A DNA stretch of 64,000 nt, taken from contig NC_020291.1 in the NCBI RefSeq assembly GCF_000340885.1, forward strand, positions 462,501 through 526,500, written 5' to 3'. Shown piece after piece: positions 1-9,694 of this stretch. Position 1 is the first letter of the stretch; every line of letters begins with the position of its first letter. The DNA is from Clostridium saccharoperbutylacetonicum N1-4(HMT). GTDB lineage: Bacteria > Bacillota > Clostridia > Clostridiales > Clostridiaceae. The notes beneath the pieces are model-generated. The model saw nothing but the letters and a program-made list of their open reading frames with translations. It made no database searches and had not been told where the DNA came from. The position numbers and the translations under genes were made by a program.

Positions 1-975
1 AAAGTTAATATTTTAGAAGAGAATATCGCTGTTATTAATTCTGAAATGGCATTACTTGACATATCAAAACATTCAGTTCCTATTGGTTTTGAAGGTGATA
101 TATATTTCAAACAAAATGGTGAGTGGTATGCAACTGGTGAAAGAGCATGCGTAGATGAAAATGGTGATTTTAGTATTATAGAATATAAATCAAGAGTAAT
201 AGAATTTAATAATAAAATTATTGATTTAAGAGAGTCAGAGAAAAACTTAAAAGAAAAGTTTGACTTCGCATTTTGTGAACTTAATTACGATAAAAATAAA
301 AATTTAATATTATATTATGATGGAAATTCAGAAATCACTAAGAACAGTGTTATAGAGTGTATTGGAATTATACCTACAATAATATATAAGACAAAAGAGA
401 GTAATTCAAATAAGATATTAAATAATGTGAAGAATATTACATCAGCAGTAAAGGAACTTTCATTAAATTCTAACGTTAAAGATATAGCAGTTATACAACA
501 GGTGAATGGAGAAATATTTGACATTATTTTTAGTACCAAAAATGGTGAAAAACTCAGTGAAGATATGATCCAAGCTATTTATAAGAACAATAAAAGTGAA
601 AGCATAATATTTAAATACTGTAAAGATATGCCTAATAATGGAGATAACACACTTAATAATGAAAATAGCTTCGAAGATTTAATTGTATATTATAAAGAAA
701 AAATAAGTAATACAGAAAAAAAGATTACTGATATTTGGAGAAAAATCCTTGGAGACGATAGTGAATTTGGACTTTATGATAAATTTTTTGAGGTAGGTGG
801 AAGTTCAATAAAGATTATTAAAATGCTTAATATGATTAATAAAGAGTTTAACATGAAGGTTAACATTGCAGAACTTTTTGATTGCAATACAATAAGTGAA
901 ATTTCAGAACGTTTGGATAAAAAGTATTTATTATTAGATGAAAAGAAAAATGAAGTAGAAATCTTAAAATTTTAA
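1..975 (+). CDS. NRPS C-terminal part (adenylation tail plus carrier domain), 5' cut by window edge
   Basis: The reading frame is open from base 1, so this is the last 324 codons of a longer gene. The first ~80 residues match the end of an adenylation domain (a WYATGE block, then a segment like the R-I-x-x-Q-V-K hinge of normal A domains), but they are degenerate: the usual TGD aspartate is Glu and no PxxxNGK lysine motif (A10) is visible. Residues after about 230 form a peptidyl carrier domain with the phosphopantetheine site VGGSSIK (Ser). The next gene starts 24 bases after the stop behind its own strong Shine-Dalgarno site, so the two are one operon and probably one assembly line. The A domain may be inactive or unusual; the substrate cannot be read because the binding pocket lies outside the window. 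Confidence 0.8.
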   Translation, partial: KVNILEENIAVINSEMALLDISKHSVPIGFEGDIYFKQNGEWYATGERACVDENGDFSIIEYKSRVIEFNNKIIDLRESEKNLKEKFDFAFCELNYDKNKNLILYYDGNSEITKNSVIECIGIIPTIIYKTKESNSNKILNNVKNITSAVKELSLNSNVKDIAVIQQVNGEIFDIIFSTKNGEKLSEDMIQAIYKNNKSESIIFKYCKDMPNNGDNTLNNENSFEDLIVYYKEKISNTEKKITDIWRKILGDDSEFGLYDKFFEVGGSSIKIIKMLNMINKEFNMKVNIAELFDCNTISEISERLDKKYLLLDEKKNEVEILKF

Positions 976-999
976 ATATAAAAAGGAGGTTTGCGTTAT

Positions 1000-3900
1000 A
1001 TGAGAAAGTTTGAAAAGGTAGCGATAGTAGGTATAAGTGGAAAATTTCCTGGAGCAGAAAGCATTGATGATTTAGATAGAATTTATTCTAATAAAATAGA
1101 TTGTATAAAGCCTTTCAGTGAGAGGAGAAAAGAGTTATTAAAGCTTGATAAAACAAAGAAGTATTTTGATGTAGCATATCTTGATGGAGTTGAGTATTTC
1201 GATTATGATTTTTTTAATATATCGAGACAAGAAGCGGCATGTATGGATCCACAACAAAAAATGCTTTTGGAATTAGCCTGTGAAGCAATTGAAGATGCAG
1301 GTTATAGCCTTAAATCAGCGAGAGGAAGTAAAACATCAATAATTTTAGGTGCACATAATAGTCATTTTTTTGATGATTATCTAGAAGAGTCATCTGGTTT
1401 TGCTGCGATTGGAAACTTTTTAGATACATTAGCAGGAAGGATTGCTTATTGTTTAGACTTACATGGACAGGCATCTATAGTTGAGACTGCATGTTCATCT
1501 TCATTATATGCTGTATATGAAGCATGCCTTAGATTAAATGCGGGAGAGGCAGATATGGCACTAGCAGGAGGAATTACACTTGAATTTAGGGCCAAATATG
1601 ATGATTTTGCAGAACAAGATGTTCTTGGTATAATATCACCACGTGCAAGATGTAAAACATTTGATGAAGAGGCAGATGGAATAAACCTTGGAGAAGGTGC
1701 AGGACTTGTTTTGCTTAAAAGATATGAAGATGCTATTCGTGATAAAGATTCAATTTATGCTGTTATAAGATCAGTATCTTCAAATCAGGATGGAGCAAGA
1801 TCAAACAGTTTAGCAGCTCCAAGTTCAGCAGCACAATGTGAAGTTATGATCGATGCATGGGAAAAAGCAGATTTAAATCCTGAAGATATAGGATATTTTG
1901 AAGCACACGGAACAGGAACAAAGATTGGAGATCCAATTGAAGTATTAGGTATTACAGAAGCATTTAGAAAGTATACAGATAAGAAACAATTTTGTCCAAT
2001 TGGTAGTCTTAAAACCAATATATCTCATTTAGGTTCAGCAGCAGGAATTTCAAGTGTCTTAAAGGGAGTTTTATCATTAAAAAACAATAAGAAATATCCA
2101 CTATGTAATTTGGAAAAAATAAATAGCTTGATAGATTTTAATAACTCGCCTGTATATCCTATTACAGAAGTTGAAAGATGGGATGAAAATAAACCTAAAA
2201 TAATGGCCATGAGCGGACTTGGTGTAAGCGGCACTAATGTACATCTTGTATTAGAAGATAATAAACTAAAGTTTGATAAAGCTGATGATGAAAGTGAATA
2301 TTTTGTTACAATTAGTGGAAAGACTTCAGATATAATAGATGATTATAAGGAAATCTTAAAAGAAAGTACTGAAAACTATTCACTAGGGGATATATGTTAT
2401 ACATTAAATGCTGGAAGAAATGATTATGAATTCCGTACATCTGCGAAAGTAAAAAATAAAAAAGAATTTTTAGATTTTCTTAGTACAAAGACAGCAGTTT
2501 CACAAATAGAAGAAAATAAATTATTGTTTTTAATATCTGGAGATAATGTATTTAGCGAACAAGAAGTAAAAATACTAAAAGAAAAATATCCAGTATTTAA
2601 AAAAGTATACGAAGAGTTATATAATGAAATGTCTATTAAAAATGAAAAAATATTAAAAGTATTATGTTATGTTGCCATGTATCAGCAGCTAATTGAATGG
2701 GGAATAACTCCTGATAAAATAATTGGAACAGGCCTTGGAAATATCGTTGTTGATTATGTAACGAATAACATCGCTTTAAGTGATTTAGAAATAGAAATAA
2801 ACAAGGCCGAATATAATGAGTTTAATCAAATTGCATTTGAAAATTATATTGAATCACTTAATAAATCTGAAAAAAATAGTCTTGTATTGGTTGAACTTGG
2901 TAAAAGCGGAAAAATGACTGACTGTTTAAAGGAAAAAAACAATCATAAATCATTAAAGATTTTTAATATGTATAATAGTATTGATACATCTATGTTAGAT
3001 ACATTATCATCATTGTATGATATTGGTATAAACATTGATTGGAATAAGTATTACAGTGCTAAAGGAAATGTTAAAGTGCACATTGCTACATATCCATTTA
3101 GGAAAACATTAGCATGGCCAAAATCTATTATATCTAGTATACAACAGAAAAAGAATGGAATTGAAGTTGATACGACTCTAGAATTAAAAGAGTTTTTGAG
3201 AAATCTTTGGTGTAAAGAGCTTGATATTGAAGAAATTAATGATGATGATGATTTCTTTGATCTTGGAGCAAATTCATTAATGACAATGAATATTGACAGT
3301 ATTATATATAAAAGAACTGGTGTTAAATTAGATTTCGATGATTTTTACACATATGCAACAATAAATGATCTAGAAAAATATTTGAAGAGTAAGTGTAAGT
3401 TTAACAATAGTACTAATCAAGCTGAAAATAGTATTAGTAATGAAATTATTAGAATTGAGCGAAAAGATCTTATGAAGGTTTCTTATAATCAAAGAAGAAT
3501 GCTTTATACACTTGAAACAGTAGAAAACTCTTCGTTGTATAATATGCCATTTGTTTTTAAGATAGAAGGGAATTTAGATAAACAGTCATTTATTAATAGT
3601 TTAAAACAAGTTGTCCGAAGACATGAAATTTTTCATACTATATATGAAAAGAAGGATGGAGAGTATTATCAAAAAATATTAAATGAATATACTTTTGAAC
3701 CTGAATTCGAAGATAGAAGAGGAATTTTTACTGAAGATATATTAGAGAATTTAAGAAATTGCATTAATCATAAATTTGACTTATTTAGTGAAATTCCTGT
3801 ATATAGTAAAGTGATTCAAGCATCAGACAATGAATATTTGTGGTTTATAAATATGCATCATATTGTTGCTGATGGATCATCATTAGCTGTATTTAATAAA

Positions 3901-4830
3901 GATTTAGCATTATGTTATGATCAATATACTAAAGGAAATACAGATTATGAGCTTCCAGAGTTGGATATTCAATATGCTGATTTTTCCGAATGGGAACATA
4001 ATTTTATTAATAGTGAGAAATCAAAAAAGCAGCTTGAATTCTGGAAAACAGAATTACACAATGTCAAGGGAATATTAAACTTCCCACTTGATAAAGAACG
4101 TCCGTCAATACAGACATTTAATGGAAGTAAAATAGATTTTAGATTAGATGAAGAATTATCAGCTATGTGCAAAGAATATTGCAAAGATAATAATGTATCA
4201 CTATACATGCTTTTAGAAACAATCTATGCAATTGAATTATATAGATATAGTAATGATAATGATGTATGTATTGGCAGCCCTATGTCAAATAGACGTAATG
4301 AAAGTCTAAGGGATATAATTGGCTTTATTGCTAATACTATTGTTATTAGGAATAAAATAAATCCAGATGAGTCTTTCAAAGAAACACTACTAAGAAACAA
4401 AGAAAATATTTCAACAATATACTCAAATATTGAACTGCCTTATGAAGAAATTATTACTAATATTAAATTTGAACGTAATATATCGTATTCGCCACTTATA
4501 CAATATATGTTTGTATTGCAAAATTTTAATGGAATTGATTTTGAATTTTGTGATTTGAAAATGAAGTACATTGAGTTAAATACCTTATCTTCAATGTTTG
4601 AAATGACTATGATGTTATATGAGAATAAAAATACCATTTCTGGTATGCTTGAGTATAATACAGATTTATTTAATCAATCTACTATCAATAAATTTATTAA
4701 TACATATAAATTTATGATAAAATATATTCTTAATAATGATGAAGTAACTTTAGATAATATACTATTAAGTGAAGAAATAGATAGTAATTATATTGATACT
4801 AGAGATAAAAGAGAAGATTTTTCCTTTTAA
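1000..4830 (+). CDS. Hybrid PKS/NRPS: ketosynthase, inactive AT-like linker, carrier, condensation domain
   Basis: A 1276-aa megasynthase subunit. A KS domain fills residues ~5-425 with the full triad: Cys165 in ETACSSS, His303 in EAHGTGT and His343 in NISHLG. Residues ~500-720 resemble the docking and acyltransferase part of a PKS, but the AT nucleophile block GHSxG reads GTGLGN, with Gly578 where Ser should be, so it should not load malonyl units. A carrier domain follows (GANSL, Ser759), then a condensation domain (~820-1270) with the active HHIVADG motif at 953-959. The protein ends in the C domain; no thioesterase or reductase follows. Malonyl loading must come in trans and release from the terminal C domain or another protein. 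The start is ATG 1000 with AAAGGAGG ten bases upstream; the in-frame TTG at 991 lies too close to that site. Confidence 0.9.
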   Translation: MRKFEKVAIVGISGKFPGAESIDDLDRIYSNKIDCIKPFSERRKELLKLDKTKKYFDVAYLDGVEYFDYDFFNISRQEAACMDPQQKMLLELACEAIEDAGYSLKSARGSKTSIILGAHNSHFFDDYLEESSGFAAIGNFLDTLAGRIAYCLDLHGQASIVETACSSSLYAVYEACLRLNAGEADMALAGGITLEFRAKYDDFAEQDVLGIISPRARCKTFDEEADGINLGEGAGLVLLKRYEDAIRDKDSIYAVIRSVSSNQDGARSNSLAAPSSAAQCEVMIDAWEKADLNPEDIGYFEAHGTGTKIGDPIEVLGITEAFRKYTDKKQFCPIGSLKTNISHLGSAAGISSVLKGVLSLKNNKKYPLCNLEKINSLIDFNNSPVYPITEVERWDENKPKIMAMSGLGVSGTNVHLVLEDNKLKFDKADDESEYFVTISGKTSDIIDDYKEILKESTENYSLGDICYTLNAGRNDYEFRTSAKVKNKKEFLDFLSTKTAVSQIEENKLLFLISGDNVFSEQEVKILKEKYPVFKKVYEELYNEMSIKNEKILKVLCYVAMYQQLIEWGITPDKIIGTGLGNIVVDYVTNNIALSDLEIEINKAEYNEFNQIAFENYIESLNKSEKNSLVLVELGKSGKMTDCLKEKNNHKSLKIFNMYNSIDTSMLDTLSSLYDIGINIDWNKYYSAKGNVKVHIATYPFRKTLAWPKSIISSIQQKKNGIEVDTTLELKEFLRNLWCKELDIEEINDDDDFFDLGANSLMTMNIDSIIYKRTGVKLDFDDFYTYATINDLEKYLKSKCKFNNSTNQAENSISNEIIRIERKDLMKVSYNQRRMLYTLETVENSSLYNMPFVFKIEGNLDKQSFINSLKQVVRRHEIFHTIYEKKDGEYYQKILNEYTFEPEFEDRRGIFTEDILENLRNCINHKFDLFSEIPVYSKVIQASDNEYLWFINMHHIVADGSSLAVFNKDLALCYDQYTKGNTDYELPELDIQYADFSEWEHNFINSEKSKKQLEFWKTELHNVKGILNFPLDKERPSIQTFNGSKIDFRLDEELSAMCKEYCKDNNVSLYMLLETIYAIELYRYSNDNDVCIGSPMSNRRNESLRDIIGFIANTIVIRNKINPDESFKETLLRNKENISTIYSNIELPYEEIITNIKFERNISYSPLIQYMFVLQNFNGIDFEFCDLKMKYIELNTLSSMFEMTMMLYENKNTISGMLEYNTDLFNQSTINKFINTYKFMIKYILNNDEVTLDNILLSEEIDSNYIDTRDKREDFSF

Positions 4831-4852
4831 GTGTAAGCGTCAAAATTTTGGG

Positions 4853-4900
4853 GAATGTAGCTAAATTTGTGTAAAACAAATCTACTACATTCTTTTTTTT
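4853..4900 (+). terminator. Rho-independent terminator after the NRPS/PKS gene
   Basis: GAATGTAG (4853-4860) pairs with CTACATTC (4885-4892); an inner ATTTGT/ACAAAT pair extends the hairpin, and eight T follow. It closes the NRPS operon. Confidence 0.8.
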
Positions 4901-5288
4901 GTATTGTTTGATGGTAAACGATAGACAGGTTCTTTCCAAAGTTTGTTGATTCAGAAGTGCATCCTTTCATATTATACTTTTTGTTATTTAAGTGTCTACG
5001 CTTTCATACTAACACAATGAAGTACATGTTCACGTATAAGCAAATAATGAAGTTTAATGTAAGTATAGAAATAATATGAAATTTTGGTTTAAGTTAATTA
5101 TTAACATAAAAAATGAAATTAATATATGAACTATAACAGATAAAATATTAATTTTATGTTTAATTAAAAAATGGTATAATTGTATTATATTACATGCAGA
5201 ATTGCATTTTAATACAAATAATTAAAGTATTATGTAATAAATTTTGGAGGAGAATGACTAATGGTTTAATTAGTCACTAATTGTATAT
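4901..5288. other. Intergenic region before the PPTase gene, with a leader mini-ORF
   Basis: No gene longer than a few codons is seen. Near the 3' end a strong Shine-Dalgarno site GGAGG (5246-5250) serves an 8-codon ORF (ATG 5254, stop TAA 5278-5280; MTNGLISH) rather than the PPTase start at 5289, which lies 38 bases beyond that site. The mini-ORF is in another frame. It may be a translated leader that couples ribosomes to the PPTase start, or the mark of an old frameshift. Confidence 0.4.
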
Positions 5289-5891
5289 ATGAGAATAGTA
5301 AAGCATAAGGTAGATTTTAATTTGAGCAAAGAAAAATTTAATTATTGCCTAAATTATATAAGTGAGGAAGAAAAAGATAAGATACTAAGATATAAAAAGT
5401 ATGAGGATTCTTTAAGATCACTATATGGTAAATTAATTCTTAATAATATGTTGGGTTTAAATAGAATAGAGTTTAAATATAATAAATGGAAAAAACCTGA
5501 ACTTATAGATAATAGTAAAATACATTTTAATATTTCACATTCTGGAGAGTGGGTAGTTGTTGGGGTTGCAACAAAGCCAATTGGTGTTGACATACAAAAG
5601 ATTGGCAAAATTGATTTATCAATTGCGAAAAGTTATTTTTCTAAAGATGAGAATGAATATATCTTATCTTTACCACAAAGTAGGCGAAACGATGCTTTTT
5701 TTATGTTATGGACTCTTAAGGAAGCTTTTATAAAAGCCAAGGGAATGGGATTATATATGCCATTAGATTCATTTACTATAAAAATGTTAGATGATAAACC
5801 TGTATTATATAGTGATAAAAATGAGGCATGTGAATTATCTGTTGAAAAAGTAGAAGAAAATTATTTTATGGCAGTATGTGTATTAACATAA
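5289..5891 (+). CDS. Sfp-type 4'-phosphopantetheinyl transferase
   Basis: A 200-aa protein of the usual Sfp/Gsp length. It transfers phosphopantetheine from CoA to the serine of carrier domains. The two family signatures are present: GVDIQ (Asp101, Mg2+ ligand) and the W-T-L-K-E-A-F-I-K-A-x-G block (W141, K144, E145). Its position right behind the NRPS/PKS operon, but after a terminator, suggests that it activates the two carrier domains encoded upstream. ATG 5289 has no Shine-Dalgarno site at normal distance; the nearest GGAGG belongs to an 8-codon leader ORF. It could also modify other secondary-metabolite carriers in the cell. Confidence 0.92.
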   Translation: MRIVKHKVDFNLSKEKFNYCLNYISEEEKDKILRYKKYEDSLRSLYGKLILNNMLGLNRIEFKYNKWKKPELIDNSKIHFNISHSGEWVVVGVATKPIGVDIQKIGKIDLSIAKSYFSKDENEYILSLPQSRRNDAFFMLWTLKEAFIKAKGMGLYMPLDSFTIKMLDDKPVLYSDKNEACELSVEKVEENYFMAVCVLT

Positions 5892-6475
5892 TAAATCTAA
5901 AGTTAATAACATGAATGAAATTATAAATTTAATTGAAAATACTTTATTGTAAAGTGTGCAGGTTATTACAAGGAAGTTTGATTTAATAATGAAATATCTT
6001 CAAATATGGAAATATATAAAGAGTGGAATAAATTTATTAAATAGGTATTGTAATTTCCATTTATTCTTTGAAGAACTTATTTTAGCTAAATCAAGAGAAT
6101 ATAGACAACCAATATAGATATCTTTGAGTTCAATTGTTTCACCATCGGCTAATGGTTTTATAATTTCAAAGATGTCTATATTTTTATATTCACTTTTAAT
6201 ATTCATAACAGCTTATTGAATAATTTGATTGTTTTAAATAATTATTATTAGAGTGAATCGCATATAGGTTTTTATAATTTATATGAATATTTACTACCAA
6301 TAATAAAAAATCGGTTGAAAAATATAAATTATATACTTTAGTATAATATACAAAATTATGAAAAATAGTATAACTTATAAATATGTAGATTTTTTTGGGG
6401 AATTGAATGAAATGATTAGTTAAGGTGAAAAAGTAGTATTTCTATAAAATTTTAATTTATTGGGAGGGAAAAAGT
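5892..6475. other. AT-rich intergenic region between the biosynthetic locus and the toxin-delivery locus
   Basis: 584 bases with no supported gene. A 68-codon open frame on the minus strand (6000-6206) has no ribosome-binding site and no recognised domain. A possible promoter for the downstream operon is TTGAAA (6315-6320) with TATAAT (6342-6347), but the 21-base spacing is poor. This is a boundary between two unrelated accessory loci. Confidence 0.4.
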
Positions 6476-7075
6476 ATGGCAGAAAGGGTAGATGAAAAAA
6501 TACTGGATTTTATAAATGAGGCAGAAAAAGCTGAAGCTAGAAGAGATATTAAGAATGGACCGATAAAAATTGTAGACAGATATTATGAATTTGAAGAAAA
6601 AGATTTCTTTGATGAGAAATTAAAGCTGTTTATTCCAAAAGATTTTGAAGATATGCCAGAAGAAATTAGCGATTTAAAGTATTCAGCTCAAAATAAGCCA
6701 GACATTATAAAATGCAATGAAAATGGAAGTGTTTACTTTGCACTAAAGATTATAGACAAACCTTTAGAGGAAAATAAGGTAGAAGAATTAAAAAATGAAA
6801 TGAAAGAAGCAATAAAGAACACTAATCCAATAAATGTTTTTTATGAAGATGGAGTTTTAGAAGTTGATTCTAAAAATGTAGGGTTTCTTGAATTTAAGAG
6901 CTATGGAGCAGATGGACCTTTATGCAGTTTAATGTTTTTTCTTGAATTTGAAGGTGAAATATTAATGGGAACTTTTAGTTGTCCATATGAGGAATACGGA
7001 GAATGGAGAGAAATTGTGTTTCATGTTATTAATACCATACAAATAATAAAAGGAGAAAAGGGAGATGAAAATTAA
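6476..7075 (+). CDS. DcrB/DUF1795-like protein, candidate effector or spike chaperone
   Basis: A 199-aa soluble protein without signal peptide or membrane segment. After a charged N-terminus of ~40 residues, the pattern F-P-D/P-K-D-F-E at ~55-65, the paired beta-strands and a C-terminal GTFSCP...W...I/V..I...I block resemble the DcrB/DUF1795 fold. In Gram-negative type VI systems that fold includes the Eag chaperones that hold effectors for VgrG. The resemblance is by eye and distant. It is the first gene of the operon; its stop overlaps the VgrG start (TAATG), so the two are translationally coupled. GGGAGGG precedes the ATG. Confidence 0.5.
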   Translation: MAERVDEKILDFINEAEKAEARRDIKNGPIKIVDRYYEFEEKDFFDEKLKLFIPKDFEDMPEEISDLKYSAQNKPDIIKCNENGSVYFALKIIDKPLEENKVEELKNEMKEAIKNTNPINVFYEDGVLEVDSKNVGFLEFKSYGADGPLCSLMFFLEFEGEILMGTFSCPYEEYGEWREIVFHVINTIQIIKGEKGDEN

Positions 7076-8499
7076 TGAGTGAGGGATATGTATTTACACA
7101 AGGGGATATTAAAATAGCACCATATGAATTTCAAAAGATTAAAGAACTTAAAATAATAAGAGAATTAAATGAGCATGCAAAACTTTTTATAAGTGGAATC
7201 ATAAGTGATGAAAACATAGATAAGTATGTTGAAGAAGCAAGTGCAGAAGAAATTATTAAAGTATCTGCAAAAGATGATGAAAATAATGAAGTTACTTTAT
7301 TTGAAGGAATAGTTACAAAGGTAGGAATAAAAGCAAGTAATGATGTGAGAACCTTAGAAATAGAGGCTTTAAGTAAAACCTTTCTAATGGATATAAAGAA
7401 AATTAATAACTCATATCAAAATAAAAAGCTAACTTATGAAGAAATTTTTGAACAGAAAAATAGTAGTTATGGTGATGCTATTATGGTGGACAATGTTACT
7501 AATAACACTAAAATTGATGAATTTATTGTTCAATATAAAGAAACAGATTGGGAGTTTTTAAAAAGATTAGCTTCATATTTCAATATGGCATTAGTACCTG
7601 AATGTCAGAGAGAAGGAATAAAATATTCCATAGGTGGAGCTGGAATAACAAAGGTTCATGAGATTAATGAATTTAATTATTCAATACAAAAAGGCTTACA
7701 AGAATATAATGATAAAGCTTCAAATGAAGATTATGAATTAGATGATATAAATCTAATAAGTTATGAGGTTGTAACTAATCAAATAATAGGGTTATATAAT
7801 AAAGTTAATTTTAAAGGAAGAAACCTTTTGGTACATAAATGTGAAATTAAAATGGTTGGAGGAGTTCTTTCAAACAAATACATACTAAGAGACGAAAATG
7901 GAATGAAAGTTAAAAAACTTTATAATGATAAGATAGTTGGAATTTCACTTCAAGGAAGAGTATTAGATGTTCAAAGAGATAAAGTAAAAGTTTCCTTAGA
8001 AATAGATGGTAGTCCAAAGGATAGTGGAAAGGCAAGATGGTTTGAATTTGCAACAATATTTTCACAACCAGATGGTACAGGCTGGTACTGTATGCCTGAA
8101 ATTAAAGATGTAGTTAGATTATATTTTCCAGATAATGAAGAAAAGACTGCATATGTTGTTAGTTCAATGCATTATGATGCTGTGAGTTCAAGTAAGAGAA
8201 GTAATCCGAGTATAAAAAGTATAAGTACAAAATATGGAAAAGAAATCATTATGAGTCCAGGTTCTGTAGAAATAATAGGAAATGGAAATCTTCTTATGAA
8301 AATGTCTGATGATGGTGGAATAGAAGTAAATAGTAATAAAAAAATAATACTAGATGCTAAAGATGACATAGAAATTACTGGTGGAGCTAAAATTCAAATT
8401 AAGGGTAATAAGGGAATTAAATTAACTCAAGCAGATGCAAGTATATTAATAAAAGATGAGATAACAATGAGTGGAGCAAAAGTAAATGTTCAAGATTAA
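7075..8499 (+). CDS. VgrG/phage gpD-like spike protein, copy 1
   Basis: A 474-aa protein of the VgrG/Pvc8/phage late-control-D family. Such trimers form the spike tip of contractile injection machines. The family hallmark QYKETDWEFLKRLA lies at ~150, in the gp27-like half; an OB-like gp5 segment follows at ~290-370, and the C-terminus (from ~385) is a short-repeat beta-helix with strand steps such as IEIIGNG, IEVNSNK and IQIKGNK. It is shorter and more divergent than the two VgrG copies downstream. It overlaps the preceding candidate chaperone by one base. No sheath or baseplate genes accompany it, so the firing machine, if there is one, is encoded elsewhere. Confidence 0.8.
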   Translation: MSEGYVFTQGDIKIAPYEFQKIKELKIIRELNEHAKLFISGIISDENIDKYVEEASAEEIIKVSAKDDENNEVTLFEGIVTKVGIKASNDVRTLEIEALSKTFLMDIKKINNSYQNKKLTYEEIFEQKNSSYGDAIMVDNVTNNTKIDEFIVQYKETDWEFLKRLASYFNMALVPECQREGIKYSIGGAGITKVHEINEFNYSIQKGLQEYNDKASNEDYELDDINLISYEVVTNQIIGLYNKVNFKGRNLLVHKCEIKMVGGVLSNKYILRDENGMKVKKLYNDKIVGISLQGRVLDVQRDKVKVSLEIDGSPKDSGKARWFEFATIFSQPDGTGWYCMPEIKDVVRLYFPDNEEKTAYVVSSMHYDAVSSSKRSNPSIKSISTKYGKEIIMSPGSVEIIGNGNLLMKMSDDGGIEVNSNKKIILDAKDDIEITGGAKIQIKGNKGIKLTQADASILIKDEITMSGAKVNVQD

Positions 8500-8525
8500 G
8501 AAGTAATTTTGCAGGAGTTAAAGAG

Positions 8526-9122
8526 ATGATAATAAAAGCTGATAAAAATAAAGTATTAAAAGAATTTCAAGAAAAATATTTAGAAGATAGCTATAAAGAT
8601 AATTTTAATAAAATTGTAAAAAGCTATGATGCTGACGAGGAAAGCATAAAAGAAAAATTAGCTTCCGCTTTTAACATGGTTTGCAAAGAGGCTATTTCGC
8701 TTCAGGAAAAAAAATTAAAAGGTGAAATAATGTATGTTTATTTTTCCATGCTTAGAACAAAACTTCTCGAAAATAAGGGACACTGGAGAGTTGATTTATA
8801 TGATGAGAAGTGGTTTTTAGATAAAGAAGAATGCATGATAGATATAGATTTTGGCTTTATTTATGAACCGTTATTTACTCATATGAAGGAACTTTCGGAG
8901 AAGAAAAAAGAGTACTTAAGAGTTATTAAAGAAAAAGATTTAGAAGATATAAAGCTTAAAGAAGCAAATAAGTATCACGGAATAGCTTTAAATATAATAA
9001 AAGCAGAACTGCAAAATTTCTTAGAAAGTCCTGCATACATAGAAATGAAAAAGAAAAAAGAAATATTTATTATGGCAGGAGAATATATGGATTCTGCTAT
9101 TCAGATAAATCTTGAAAATTAG
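8526..9122 (+). CDS. Conserved protein of the VgrG module, function unknown (family A)
   Basis: A 198-aa charged, helix-rich, cytosolic protein with no family I recognise. It matters because its C-terminal third (I-K-x-K/R-D-L to the end) recurs at 15445-15645 in front of the second module, so the gene belongs to the repeating module rather than being a passenger. Translation starts at ATG 8526 behind AGGAG (8513-8517). The spacing to both neighbours is ~25 bases, in one operon. A role as adaptor or chaperone between VgrG and its cargo is a guess. Confidence 0.75.
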   Translation: MIIKADKNKVLKEFQEKYLEDSYKDNFNKIVKSYDADEESIKEKLASAFNMVCKEAISLQEKKLKGEIMYVYFSMLRTKLLENKGHWRVDLYDEKWFLDKEECMIDIDFGFIYEPLFTHMKELSEKKKEYLRVIKEKDLEDIKLKEANKYHGIALNIIKAELQNFLESPAYIEMKKKKEIFIMAGEYMDSAIQINLEN

Positions 9123-9144
9123 GGTTTAGTAGAGAGGAAAGAGT

Positions 9145-9672
9145 ATGGATTATTTTTTGCTAAAACAAGCTGACGAATATACAAATGTACCATTGTTATT
9201 AGATGTTTATAAAAAGGTAGATGTTAGAAATATAAATTTAGTAAATGCTCATAAGCTTGAGGAAGTTATTATTTTTAATGTTAAATGTACTGAGGATAGT
9301 GAGTTTTTAGACATTTTGGATAGAAATTTATTTCTTATTTCTGAAAATATGAAGAAAATAATTGGAAAGTACGATCCAGGGATTATATTTAAGACTATTC
9401 CTCTTATAGATTTAGAAAATGGGAAACAGGGAAATTATTGTTTGCCAATATTTCAAGAGCTTGAATGCTTAAGTGAAAAGGCAGAACTTAATTTAAATAA
9501 GACCGTAGTTAAAAAGATTATCTTAGATAAAAGCAAAATTAATGGAAAGAAAATTTTCAAAATAAAAGAAAGTGAAAAAACCTTGATTGTAGTGAGATTG
9601 GATGTTGCTGAAAGTCTTCTTAGAAGAGAATTTAAAGGGATAAGCCTAGAAAGATTAGAAATAGATAGTTAA
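9145..9672 (+). CDS. Conserved protein of the VgrG module, function unknown (family B), copy 1
   Basis: A 175-aa cytosolic protein beginning MDYFLLKQ, with a second complete copy at 15658-16188 (about two thirds identical by eye). Both copies sit directly upstream of a DUF4280 gene, so the protein is probably an adaptor or loader for the PAAR-like tip. The strand pattern (F-L-D-I-L-D-x-N-L-F-L-I-S-E, then KTIPLIDL) loosely recalls the Imm11/DUF1629 immunity fold, but its fixed place in the module argues against a toxin-specific immunity role. The start is supported by a GAGAGGAAAG ribosome site. Confidence 0.7.
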   Translation: MDYFLLKQADEYTNVPLLLDVYKKVDVRNINLVNAHKLEEVIIFNVKCTEDSEFLDILDRNLFLISENMKKIIGKYDPGIIFKTIPLIDLENGKQGNYCLPIFQELECLSEKAELNLNKTVVKKIILDKSKINGKKIFKIKESEKTLIVVRLDVAESLLRREFKGISLERLEIDS

Positions 9673-9694
9673 ATAAAAAGGGGAGCTGATAAAG

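Noticed and set aside
991..1000. TTG 991 as start of the KS-C protein
   Set aside because: It touches the Shine-Dalgarno AAAGGAGG at 982-989; ATG 1000 has proper spacing.
6000..6206. 68-codon minus-strand ORF in the gap before the delivery locus
   Set aside because: No ribosome-binding site, no recognised domain, lies in very AT-rich DNA; could be a remnant but nothing supports translation.
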